20,841 nt of DNA, from positions 1 through 20,841 of the IMG/VR virus record IMGVR_UViG_3300002460_000198. One strand, 5' to 3'. The notes under the pieces were generated by a model. The model made no database searches and had not been told where the DNA came from. It was given only the letters and a program-made list of their open reading frames with translations. The position numbers were made by a program, and so were the translations under genes. The DNA comes from a virus. Shown piece by piece: positions 1 through 6,792 of this stretch (position 1 is its first letter; every line of letters begins with the position of its first letter).

Positions 1-302
1 AGTCTGGGGGCGGCAGACCAGGAAATATCCGTGCCGTTAGACCAAAGAACTCTATTGGCCGCTCCTACCACAAGCTCATCCCATTTGGGGGTAGAGTTGC
101 CGTAGATTAAAGAGCCACGGGTTACTGTTTGAGCTACAGAGTCGGTATGTTTTGAAGCATCTAAAATAGTGTGATTTGTAAGATTTGCAATCGTTACTTT
201 TTGGGTAAGGGGAATTCCAGCCGGATCATCTACCATAGGAACGATATCCGTTGATACGGGAGTAGTATTTTCTGTAAGGGCTGTAATTTTTACATCTGCC
301 GT
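1..302 (-). CDS. Tail fibre/structural protein, N-terminal part (runs off window), apparent ACG start
   Basis: This frame stays open from position 302 to the window edge (100 codons plus two bases), so the protein is truncated at its C-terminus here. Reading the first codon as Met, it begins MADVKITALTENTTPVSTD and continues with a VPMVDDPAG stretch, an opening I associate with phage tail-fibre or other virion structural proteins. The in-frame TAG at 312-314 leaves only GAT ACT AAA ACG before the Ala codon and there is no ATG, GTG or TTG. The SD-like AAAGGTAGG (311-319) lies 8 nt upstream of the ACG at 302-300, so ACG is the likely initiator. It follows a 46-aa ORF after a 17-nt gap. The structural role is inferred from the opening and the position; the start is odd but well supported by the spacing. 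Confidence 0.6.
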
Positions 303-319
303 TTTAGTATCCTACCTTT

Positions 320-460
320 CTATTCTGTTCTTAATAAATCACTATTTTCTGCGGTTAAATTATCGCTGGCTTCCGTAAGGATACGGAAAGTTTCTGCGGG
401 TGGTGCGCCTGATATCTCACTTATCGGGAAAGGTATAATCCCAACTTGTATTAAATCCAT
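320..460 (-). CDS. 46-aa hypothetical protein in the tail-side module
   Basis: This short ORF begins MDLIQVGIIPFPISEISG and ends LLRTE. The ATG at 460 follows directly after the TAA of the upstream gene (463-461), giving a TAAATG junction typical of coupled translation. The SD is weak. The composition is mixed, with a proline-containing N-terminal half and a C-terminal half likely to be helical (AETFRILTEASDNL). I do not recognise the family. Its place between two beta-rich structural genes suggests a small tail or fibre accessory protein, but nothing in the sequence proves function. Confidence 0.55.
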   Translation of the reverse strand: MDLIQVGIIPFPISEISGAPPAETFRILTEASDNLTAENSDLLRTE

Positions 461-1006
461 TTAACTTGCTTCAAAGTGAATTTGTAATCCATAAGAAAGC
501 GTCACAAGACTTGTTTGATAAATTGTTAGTGATTGATTTATTAAATCGGCACTTATCCCCGGTTCACCAAATGGCATAGCCCATCCACTCGATGTCGCCA
601 AAGATGTCCAAGGCCATCTATTAACTGTTGCACTACCTATAAATCCATCTGCTACACCTTTTGAATTTATCATTGCATTATTCAAATACCATTTTTGATC
701 GGCTGGCGGAACCAAAAGTGTTGAATAACCTGATGCTGAAATGTAGCCTGCAAATGTAGTTACCCCACCTCTACCCGGATAAGTTGTAACAAGACCAATA
801 AAATTACTTGATCCACCAAGTGAAACCAAAGAATTTATCGGTTGAGCAATAGAAACCAAGCCAAGCCAATTATTCCCTGTTGGCAAAGGTGTAAACTGCT
901 GAATTAACTGAACACCGCCAGATGCGGTTGAAACCACGTTAGCCCGTATTCCACTTGATTGATCTACAAGCTCAACGTCTTGAGATGATGTAGTTATATC
1001 AGACAT
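461..1006 (-). CDS. Beta-rich virion structural protein, likely tail fibre/receptor-binding component
   Basis: A 181-aa protein rich in Ser, Thr, Gly and aromatic residues with short alternating hydrophobic patterns, suggesting beta structure. The middle carries GNNWLGLVSI and SSNFIGLVTTYPG, the same xxxIG-hydrophobic-T motif repeated in the neighbouring 1006-1896 product, so the two genes probably share a fold unit. The C-terminal half (SGWAMPFGEPGISADLINQ onward) has no motif I can name. The ATG at 1006 overlaps the TAA of the upstream gene (TAATG) and follows the strong SD GGAGAGGAAG. No signal peptide or membrane segment. A virion-exposed role is inferred from composition and neighbours; the exact family is unknown. 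Confidence 0.7.
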   Translation of the reverse strand: MSDITTSSQDVELVDQSSGIRANVVSTASGGVQLIQQFTPLPTGNNWLGLVSIAQPINSLVSLGGSSNFIGLVTTYPGRGGVTTFAGYISASGYSTLLVPPADQKWYLNNAMINSKGVADGFIGSATVNRWPWTSLATSSGWAMPFGEPGISADLINQSLTIYQTSLVTLSYGLQIHFEAS

Positions 1007-1896
1007 TAAACTTCCTCTCCTATAAGTGTCGTATAAACATCCTGAGCCGATGAATCACGATTTGTCAATGTAACCCTAAAGGTATTAGTTGCCGCCTCCT
1101 CATAAGGAACATCAAATATAAATCGTGTATTCGGTTCTGCCGTTGAATTAAACTGCACACCTAATGCGACTGTCGTACCACCTAAAAGAGCTACTTTTAT
1201 TTTTCCTGATCCTGCTGCTTGAATACTTCTGACCAGAAGCGTCTTACCCGAATTAACAACGTAATCGTGATTTGCCGTTCCTGCCGCCGCAACTGCCGCT
1301 GATGTCGTGTAACTTATTATTTCATCGGTTTGTGTCCTGCCCGAAATGTAAACCGGCACAGCCTGAGCGTCTGCATTTCCAATAACTGATGTTGTCAAAC
1401 CAATATAAGCCGCAGAACTATTTAATGTAACTGCACTATTTATACCGATTACACCGCCAAGAATAGAAACTGATCCTATGTTAGCGTTTGAATTGTTAAG
1501 AGTAACCGAACCTATCGAATTAGGTCCTGCCAACAAAGTTACCATTGAATTTCCAACTCCTGCCGCTGCGGTATTAACTACTGCAAAAAGTGTTGCCGCT
1601 GATCCGATTACCGATGTTGTAAGTCCAATAAAATTAGGTGACGGGTTTAAAGTTACATTCCCTACATTAGGAGCTGTAAAATTAGACATAGACACTGCAC
1701 CTCCAAGGATAGATACACTTCCAATATTTGCATTAGAATTATTTAAAGTTACCAATCCGATGGAATTTGGTCCAGGGAATAATGTAGTCATTCCCGTATT
1801 TATCGTTCCGAATATGGATACCGAACCTATATGTGCCGCAGATGCGGAAAGTGATACGTTAGCGTTTACCGGTAAATAACTATTAAAATCTGCTAT
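1006..1896 (-). CDS. Repeat-containing tail fibre/receptor-binding-like protein, apparent AUA start
   Basis: From an ATA codon at 1896 this frame encodes 296 aa, beginning (I/M)ADFNSYLPVNANVSLSAS. No ATG, GTG or TTG occurs in frame until an ATG at 1791, which would cut off 35 residues matching the repeat pattern found later in the protein. GAGG lies 9 nt before the ATA, inside the end of the upstream gene. Residues about 42-66 and 124-148 are near-identical repeats (GPNSIG, LNNSNANIGSVSILGG), and GLTTSVIG occurs at about 91 and 166. The last 120 residues (from NHDYVVNSGKTLLVRSI) look like a beta-sandwich such as those ending phage fibres. The repeats differ at many synonymous positions, so the duplication is not recent. 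The fibre role is inferred. Confidence 0.7.
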   Translation of the reverse strand: MADFNSYLPVNANVSLSASAAHIGSVSIFGTINTGMTTLFPGPNSIGLVTLNNSNANIGSVSILGGAVSMSNFTAPNVGNVTLNPSPNFIGLTTSVIGSAATLFAVVNTAAAGVGNSMVTLLAGPNSIGSVTLNNSNANIGSVSILGGVIGINSAVTLNSSAAYIGLTTSVIGNADAQAVPVYISGRTQTDEIISYTTSAAVAAAGTANHDYVVNSGKTLLVRSIQAAGSGKIKVALLGGTTVALGVQFNSTAEPNTRFIFDVPYEEAATNTFRVTLTNRDSSAQDVYTTLIGEEV

Positions 1897-1897
1897 A

Positions 1898-2128
1898 TTA
1901 AATCACCTCGCTTTCTTTAGAATTTTGTAAATCTTTTAATGTCTGTTCTTTGCCTTTAATATCTTCCCGTGTTTGTGCAATATTTTCGTTATATTCCTCA
2001 TGTTTTAAAAGCAATTTCTTTTGTTCCAAGTCCATCCTATTTATGTTTTGTTTTAACTCCTCAATATTAAGTTTAAGTTCCGCAATCCTAACTTCACGTT
2101 CTAATTTTTCTTTATCTATAGAATCCAA
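1898..2128 (-). CDS. 76-aa coiled-coil protein
   Basis: Almost the whole protein is a charged amphipathic helix: Leu, Ile and Met recur in heptad-like spacing among Lys and Glu (for example IAELKLNIEELKQNINRMDL and later LKHEEYNENIAQ). A dimeric or trimeric coiled coil is therefore likely. The start is a TTG at 2128, reached from the strong SD GGAGG with 9-nt spacing, and it overlaps the end of the upstream gene by 17 nt. The stop lies 1 nt before the AUA start of the next gene. Small coiled-coil proteins among fibre genes may act as trimerising or chaperone-like partners, but the role here is unproven. Confidence 0.65.
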   Translation of the reverse strand: MDSIDKEKLEREVRIAELKLNIEELKQNINRMDLEQKKLLLKHEEYNENIAQTREDIKGKEQTLKDLQNSKESEVI

Positions 2129-2585
2129 AAAGGCTCACCTCCATTTTTTGATTAGCACTTTCTTTATGTAATGCCGTTACCGATATTGTCGATCCTGAAC
2201 CTATCGAAACCAACCCGAAACCCAAACTTAAATTTCGCATTGCCGTTGATATTCTGCCTGTTCCCTGTAATGTACCGTCTATTTTCATATTAAAAGCCGC
2301 TTCTGCCGATCCTGATGCCAAAAGTCCCTGTAAATAACCCGTATTTGAATTGATACCATAATTTAAAATTGTCGTTTCCGTATTGAAAGGAACTGCCGTA
2401 TCTTGCGCAAATGTATAGAAAGGATTTTGTTCCAAGGGTGAAATGGTATTAACCGTAGCATTTGCCCCGCCTGCCGCCGTATTGACAACCGCATAAATAG
2501 TCGCCGAAGAAATAAGACTAACCCGTTTTGAATATGTAAGATGACTATGTTCCTCCTTCTCAATAGTCGCTGACTGTTCAGGCAC
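2112..2585 (-). CDS. Beta-rich structural protein sharing an AVVNTAA module with the 1006-1896 gene
   Basis: A 157-aa protein. After a charged first 15 residues it contains SATIYAVVNTAAGG, closely similar to SAATLFAVVNTAAAG in the 1006-1896 product. The C-terminal half (TTILNYGINSNTGYLQGLL, IDGTLQGTGRIST, SIGSGSTISVTAL) has the alternating pattern of a small beta-sandwich, as seen in phage head-fibre or tail-fibre decoration domains. The start is a GTG at 2585, overlapping the previous gene's stop by 8 nt, with GGAG 10 nt upstream. It is probably a virion decoration or fibre component; the specific family is not recognised. Confidence 0.65.
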   Translation of the reverse strand: MPEQSATIEKEEHSHLTYSKRVSLISSATIYAVVNTAAGGANATVNTISPLEQNPFYTFAQDTAVPFNTETTILNYGINSNTGYLQGLLASGSAEAAFNMKIDGTLQGTGRISTAMRNLSLGFGLVSIGSGSTISVTALHKESANQKMEVSLFGFYR

Positions 2586-2937
2586 GTTTCAACAACTCCT
2601 TCTCCTTTTTAGTTTGTTGTTCCTGCCTGTCTAAAACTATCCATCTGTAAACTTCATTTATTGACTTTTCTAGACTTGTAAAACCCAAAGACCGTTGCAG
2701 AGCCTTAATTTCCGTCAGGTTGTCGATAATATCCGAAGATTTAGTCGTATCCTGCGCCCAACCTAAAATAGTCTGCAGTTTATCCTGATAAAGATGACTT
2801 TCACCGGAATCAATTTTAAAGTGTGAAATTAAACGTGAATAATTCGGGTCAAACTTCCACACATCGGGGTCCGGGTTTACCAATGATTTTACTTCTGGAC
2901 TTGATTCTGATTCTAATTCTAATTCTGGTTTGTCCAT
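2578..2937 (-). CDS. 119-aa hypothetical protein, first gene of the tail-side module
   Basis: The protein has an acidic, low-complexity start (DKPELELESESSPEV), then a WKFDPNYSRLISHFKID segment and a helical C-terminus rich in Lys, Glu and Gln (YRWIVLDRQEQQTKKEKELL). The ATG at 2937 sits 7 nt after a strong hairpin and U7 tract and has no SD. A GTG at 2949 in the same frame would lie inside the hairpin's 3' arm, so I prefer the ATG. It is the first gene after the glycan cassette. Function unknown; it may be a tail or neck accessory protein. Confidence 0.65.
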   Translation of the reverse strand: MDKPELELESESSPEVKSLVNPDPDVWKFDPNYSRLISHFKIDSGESHLYQDKLQTILGWAQDTTKSSDIIDNLTEIKALQRSLGFTSLEKSINEVYRWIVLDRQEQQTKKEKELLKRA

Positions 2938-2967
2938 AAAAAAAGCCACATACTATTTATATGTGGC
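2938..2967 (-). terminator. Perfect 8-bp hairpin plus U7, immediately before an AUG
   Basis: On the minus strand GCCACATA (2967-2960) pairs perfectly with TATGTGGC (2952-2945) around the 7-nt loop TAAATAG, followed by seven T residues (2944-2938). This is the textbook shape of an intrinsic terminator and ends the glycan cassette. The T tract abuts the ATG at 2937 with no SD between, so it may instead be a structured 5' leader (see findings). Confidence 0.75.
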
Positions 2968-2972
2968 AACCT

Positions 2973-2988
2973 TAGCTTATTTTAGCTT
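2973..2988 (-). promoter_or_regulatory. 16-nt box AAGCTAAAATAAGCTA, copy 2
   Basis: The box AAGCTAAAATAAGCTA is identical to the copy at 18363-18378, lies the same 5 nt before a hairpin, and has the same 7 nt between hairpin and AUG. Its TAAAAT could serve as a -10 hexamer that would place a transcript start just before the hairpin. No good -35 is visible. The first base overlaps the stop codon of the upstream glycosyltransferase. Confidence 0.55.
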
Positions 2989-3692
2989 CAAGTTACTAAA
3001 GAACCTGATTTGATAGGTCTTGTTCCATTCATTATACTACTATAACATTTTTGATAATAGTCACTCGCAATTTTATACTTTTCATTCCAATCGGCAGTTA
3101 ATCTTTCGTGATGTTCAGCCTTATAAAGAATCGACTGGTCTAAATAAGTTAAATAACCTGCCTTATCTATTCTTAAAAGCATCTCCTTTTCCCCAATTGC
3201 CGCTCCTTTTTCAAACTCCTCATCTAAACCACCTACATCCAAAATAGCCTGTCTTGGCAACGAAGCTAATGTGAATTCAATATCAATCGGGTTACATTCA
3301 TAAAAAGAACCATATTCTAAAGTTTGTCTTGGATCAGACCAAACTTGTACTCCATTTTCATATTGGTGACCGATTGCACCTACACAAGCTTTTGGATTAG
3401 CCTCATAATGCACCCAAAACCTCTCTAACGTTGTTGGCTCCATTTCTATCTGATCCTGATAAGAAACCACCAAATCGCCTTTGGCGGCCTTAAATCCAGC
3501 ATTGTAAGCACCATTTAAACGATAAAAGTCACCTTTACGTTTAGGCGGATCGGGAATCCAAACATCAGCATCTTTATACTCAAATGGGGAAACAACTATC
3601 CAAGTAAAATCACTTAACGTCTGACGCTGTAGCGACTTTCGATTTAACTCCAACCCCTGCAATCTTATCGAGGGTGTTATTACGGTTAACAT
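2988..3692 (-). CDS. GT2-like (GT-A fold) glycosyltransferase
   Basis: A 234-aa protein with a GT-A layout. MLTVITPSIR opens the nucleotide-binding strand, followed by LNRKSLQRQTLSDFTWIVV (residues 16-34) and YNAGFKAAKGDLVVSYQDQ (63-81). The metal site is expected at residues 79-81, where it reads QDQ rather than DXD or DD. The acceptor-side segment VGGLDEEFEKGAAIGEKEML (153-172) replaces the common ED motif. No membrane helix follows, so it is a soluble cytoplasmic enzyme. The ATG at 3692 lies inside the upstream small ORF (83-nt overlap). It is the last gene of the glycan cassette, followed by the box-hairpin element. Donor and acceptor cannot be deduced. Confidence 0.8.
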   Translation of the reverse strand: MLTVITPSIRLQGLELNRKSLQRQTLSDFTWIVVSPFEYKDADVWIPDPPKRKGDFYRLNGAYNAGFKAAKGDLVVSYQDQIEMEPTTLERFWVHYEANPKACVGAIGHQYENGVQVWSDPRQTLEYGSFYECNPIDIEFTLASLPRQAILDVGGLDEEFEKGAAIGEKEMLLRIDKAGYLTYLDQSILYKAEHHERLTADWNEKYKIASDYYQKCYSSIMNGTRPIKSGSLVT

Positions 3693-3810
3693 AAGGCAAA
3701 TATGGTTTTATCAATTCCTTTGCCTGTTCCCGTGATATAACACCGGATGCCGCCAAATTGGAAAGTGCCGCAGAAACATTGGCAAAGATTTGTGATTGTT
3801 CCAATTCCAA
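3610..3810 (-). CDS. 66-aa helical hypothetical protein
   Basis: The protein reads MELEQSQIFANVSAALSNLA and then ASGVISREQAKELIKPYLPY, a probable short helical hairpin with a basic, Thr/Ser-rich tail. The start is a TTG at 3810, with the strong SD AAGGAGG 9 nt upstream inside the end of the previous gene. Its last 83 nt overlap the start of the next glycosyltransferase in another frame, unusually long in this compact operon. I do not recognise it. Its place between two glycosyltransferases suggests an accessory role, but that is only context. Confidence 0.5.
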   Translation of the reverse strand: MELEQSQIFANVSAALSNLAASGVISREQAKELIKPYLPYVNRNNTLDKIAGVGVKSKVATASDVK

Positions 3811-3811
3811 A

Positions 3812-4603
3812 CTATTCCACCTCCTTTATTATAGTTTCAAGTCTATGTTTCCAAGTATGATTCTCAAGGATATGCTTTCTAGCATTCTGTATTATCATTT
3901 GTCTTACTTCAGGATGAGATAAATAATAATCAATTTTATCTTTGGCCTCTTGTATATCTTTAAAACCTATATAATGTACGCCTTCGGTAGCATATTTGTC
4001 TAAAAGTGGATGATAATCATTTAAAAGACATCCTGATGCCATACTTTCAAAGAACCGGCAATTTAAAAGTGGTATTTCACCTTCAAGTTGAGGCATAACA
4101 TTAAGAATTATTTTTGATTGTGACATATATTTCGGATAATCCTGCGGTTTGCAGTTAATAATTGTTGGTTGCAATTCTTGTAAAACAGCCCGTCTAAATT
4201 TATAACTTGGTATGTCATCTGTTCCTCCTATAAAAGAAACATCAAGGTTTTCTGGCAAATTCCACTTATAATGAATTGTAGGTTCTGCGGCCATTGGAAT
4301 ATTTATTGTGTTTTTAGGATATTTTTCAACCATATGGTCGGAAACTACAAAAATTTGGTCAACATCATAGTATTGAATATTTTTAGCCTGATGAGTTGTA
4401 TCATCAATTTCCCAATAAGCATTTTTTTTACCATCTTTAAATAATCCTTTATTATGAATCGAATCTATATTTAAAAGTAAATCCGCCTCACTCCATCTTG
4501 GTTGCGGGATTAACTCGACATCAGTCGTATGTAAAGCGGCAGTTATTAAATAACCGGGTGAATGAAGATCAAGTCTATCTGAATTTATACCTAGTTTAAA
4601 CAT
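3812..4603 (-). CDS. CgeB-like / group 1 glycosyltransferase
   Basis: A 263-aa protein. The C-terminal half carries the donor-binding signature of CgeB/Glyco_trans_1_2 enzymes: ILNVMPQLEGEIPLLNCRFF followed by ESMASGCLLNDY (about residues 166-197), then a helical tail with ENHTWKHRLETII. The N-terminal half holds short strands such as DLLLNIDSIHNKGLF and IFVVSDHMVEKYP, as in a GT-B fold. It is soluble, with no signal peptide. The ATG at 4603 overlaps the upstream acetyltransferase stop by 8 nt. It would transfer a sugar from a nucleotide donor to an unknown acceptor. Fold and class are fairly certain; specificity is not. Confidence 0.8.
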   Translation of the reverse strand: MFKLGINSDRLDLHSPGYLITAALHTTDVELIPQPRWSEADLLLNIDSIHNKGLFKDGKKNAYWEIDDTTHQAKNIQYYDVDQIFVVSDHMVEKYPKNTINIPMAAEPTIHYKWNLPENLDVSFIGGTDDIPSYKFRRAVLQELQPTIINCKPQDYPKYMSQSKIILNVMPQLEGEIPLLNCRFFESMASGCLLNDYHPLLDKYATEGVHYIGFKDIQEAKDKIDYYLSHPEVRQMIIQNARKHILENHTWKHRLETIIKEVE

Positions 4604-5048
4604 ATTTCATCACTAGCATTTCATTTTCTTTACCAATTTTTTTAAATCCTAGTCCTTCATAAAAATGAATAGCATGATTATTATTTGGTAAAGTTCTCAA
4701 ATAAAGAACTCTAAACTTGCCCAATTTAATAATTTCTCTTACCGCTTGACTCATCAATCCTGGAAATCCTGATACCCCACGTAGGACATTATCTAATTCC
4801 CAACGGCCTTTATATTTATTTATTCCTACATGACCAATTTTTCTACCATTAGGTGTAATTACCCAACAAAGATCACGTGTAGGATTTAAAGCAACAGTTC
4901 GCCACCAAGATTTAGTGCTTTTAAAAGTAACTGGTTTTTTATCCCTAAACCACTTACCACTTTTATTGCGCCAACGCATCATTAACCTTAAATCGCTATC
5001 GGTTGGCCGTTTAATGTACTTTAAACAACCTCTAATACTTTCTTGCAT
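4596..5048 (-). CDS. GNAT-family N-acetyltransferase, likely aminosugar-modifying
   Basis: A 150-aa protein of typical GNAT length. Visible hallmarks are a mid-protein core (CWVITPNGRKIGHVGINKY), the region RGVSGFPGLMSQAV where the acetyl-CoA pyrophosphate loop is expected (about residues 90-103), and the C-terminal NNNHAIHFYEGLGFKKIG (122-139), the conserved N..A..FYE.LGF segment. It lies directly after a DegT aminotransferase with a 28-nt overlap, the arrangement of PseH/perosamine-type pathways in which the new amino group is acetylated. That makes a nucleotide-linked aminosugar its likely substrate, by inference. The ATG at 5048 has little SD, consistent with coupling to the upstream gene. 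Confidence 0.8.
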   Translation of the reverse strand: MQESIRGCLKYIKRPTDSDLRLMMRWRNKSGKWFRDKKPVTFKSTKSWWRTVALNPTRDLCWVITPNGRKIGHVGINKYKGRWELDNVLRGVSGFPGLMSQAVREIIKLGKFRVLYLRTLPNNNHAIHFYEGLGFKKIGKENEMLVMKYV

Positions 5049-6094
5049 ATAAAATTAATTTGTTTTTCTGTCAACTTAACCCCACTTGGTAAGTTTATTC
5101 CATGATGACCAATATAGTATGAATTAAGTGTTCTATATTTTGTCTTATACATTCCCATTTCAGAAATCGGATAAAAGAAAGGTCTGGTATCAATACCATT
5201 TTCCCAAAGATATTTTCTGACTTTATCCCTATTTTTAACTATAATTGACGGCATCCAATAATTAGGTTGTGCATATTCATAATTTGGGTTCATTTCACCT
5301 AATCCACCTTCTTGATACCATTGGGCTATTTGTTTCTTTTTAGCAAGTAACTCATCAATATGCCTTAATTGTCCTAAACCTAATGCTCCTTGAATTTCAC
5401 TCATTTTAGCCATATAACCCATTTCATCATGCCAAAACTCTTTTGTTGTAGAACGACCATTTGTAGCTAATTTCCAAATCTTATCTGCAACTTCTTTGTT
5501 ATCGGTTACAGCCATACCACCTTCACCAATTGCTAGTAATTTTGCACCTTGAAAGGAAAAGCATCCAACATCTCCCCAAGTTCCCGAATGTTTCTCTCTA
5601 TAAAAAGAACCAACCGCCGGACAAGCATCTTCTATCACTTTTAAGTTATACATACGGGCAATGTTACAAATAACTTCCATCATCGGTGCATTGCCATACA
5701 TCCAAACAGGCATTACAGCCTTAGTGCGTGATGTAATAGCCTGCTTAAATGCTTCTATGTCGAGTGTCCATGTTTTAGGATCAATATCTACTAAAATAGG
5801 TATTGCGCCCGCTTGGGCGATTACATTGGCCGTAACAACGTATCCTAAGTCCGGCGTAATAACCTCGTCACCCTTACCAACACCTAAAGCTAAAAGCGCC
5901 AAAAATAAAGCATTCGTACCATTAGTCAGGGGAATAGCATATTTACTGCCAACATACTTTGCAAATTCTTCGGTAAATTTAGAAACATAATAGTTAAAGT
6001 CTTTTGTTCCCATTTTGTCTAAAGCATCCCGAACAAATAAATATTCTAAATCACTAAGTTCAGTCCCAGATGTTAAGATCGGTTTTCTAGCCAT
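5021..6094 (-). CDS. DegT/DnrJ/EryC1 family sugar aminotransferase, perosamine-synthase-like
   Basis: A PLP-dependent enzyme of 357 aa that would convert a keto-sugar nucleotide to an amino sugar, probably with glutamate as donor. Fold-type I landmarks are present: LTNGTNALFLALLALGVG (residues 56-73), PDLGYVVTANVI (81-92), the PLP-ring aspartate in VIEDACPAVGS (D156) and the Schiff-base lysine in FQGAKLLAIGEGG (K185). The C-terminal domain has DTRPFFYPI. Length and motifs fit GDP-perosamine synthase-like members best, though other DegT substrates remain possible. I chose the ATG at 6094, 8 nt after GGAG, over a GTG at 6103 that overlaps the SD. It overlaps the upstream GT2 by 22 nt and the downstream acetyltransferase by 28 nt. 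Confidence 0.9.
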   Translation of the reverse strand: MARKPILTSGTELSDLEYLFVRDALDKMGTKDFNYYVSKFTEEFAKYVGSKYAIPLTNGTNALFLALLALGVGKGDEVITPDLGYVVTANVIAQAGAIPILVDIDPKTWTLDIEAFKQAITSRTKAVMPVWMYGNAPMMEVICNIARMYNLKVIEDACPAVGSFYREKHSGTWGDVGCFSFQGAKLLAIGEGGMAVTDNKEVADKIWKLATNGRSTTKEFWHDEMGYMAKMSEIQGALGLGQLRHIDELLAKKKQIAQWYQEGGLGEMNPNYEYAQPNYWMPSIIVKNRDKVRKYLWENGIDTRPFFYPISEMGMYKTKYRTLNSYYIGHHGINLPSGVKLTEKQINFICKKVLEVV

Positions 6095-6792
6095 TCTTCC
6101 CACTCCTTTAAAAAATTAACCCGTGATTCCTGCTGAACTACGTTTTCGTTATACTGCCGTCTATCATATTCCAACTGACCATCTTCAGGTTTAAAACCTA
6201 AAGTTGCGTGCTTAATAACACAAAATGGGTTATATAGATTAACAAATCCTGCTTTTAAACACCTTAACCCTAACCCTGCATCCTCATAATACATCTGCCC
6301 ATAATGCGGGAGTCCGCCTACTTTTTGCCAAACTTCTTTTGACATAAAAGGCGTATTGGAATAATCAACCTTTTGTACTTCATCAAGAGGCGGTACGGGA
6401 ATTAAAGTTGTGCCGCTAAACATACCGCCCCTTGATAGTACCTCCTCACCCCGAAGTAAATGTGCCGCAAATACTCCGGCGTTTGGAGTTTTCTCATAAA
6501 GTTCAATTTGATTTGATAGCCAATTGGGTGTTACTTCCATATCATCATTTAAGATTTGAATGTATTTACCTTTTGCCCGCATACAACCCATATTCCACGC
6601 CTGTCCTACAGGAATAGAATTATTGTAGGTAATATATTCTAAATCTTGATTATCACACCATTCGTTCGTATCATCTTTAGAAACATCATCAACAACGATA
6701 ATTTCGTAATCGTCAGTGTATTGTCTTATCGAATTGATAAGATTTTCTAAATATGGTCGTCTATCCTTTGTTGCGATTATGATACTCGTCAT
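6073..6792 (-). CDS. GT2 family glycosyltransferase
   Basis: A 239-aa GT-A enzyme with the full classical signature: TSIIIATKDRRPYLENLI at the N-terminus, IIVVDDVSKDDT (31-42), AWNMGCMRAKGKYIQILNDD with the metal-binding NDD at 82-84, and the acceptor-side ED in YYEDAGLGLRCLKAGF (168-183). It lacks C-terminal membrane helices, so it is probably cytosolic. The ATG at 6792 lies within the preceding 56-aa ORF (32-nt overlap). It is an inverting transferase by family; donor and acceptor are unknown, though a sugar made by the neighbouring DegT/GNAT pair is reasonable. Confidence 0.9.
   Translation of the reverse strand: MTSIIIATKDRRPYLENLINSIRQYTDDYEIIVVDDVSKDDTNEWCDNQDLEYITYNNSIPVGQAWNMGCMRAKGKYIQILNDDMEVTPNWLSNQIELYEKTPNAGVFAAHLLRGEEVLSRGGMFSGTTLIPVPPLDEVQKVDYSNTPFMSKEVWQKVGGLPHYGQMYYEDAGLGLRCLKAGFVNLYNPFCVIKHATLGFKPEDGQLEYDRRQYNENVVQQESRVNFLKEWEEWLENRS

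Noticed and set aside
1478-1879. Plus-strand ORF of 133 aa opposite the repeat-containing fibre gene
   Set aside because: It is antisense to a clear repeat-bearing coding frame, has no SD or neighbours on that strand, and its apparent repeats only mirror those of the real gene.
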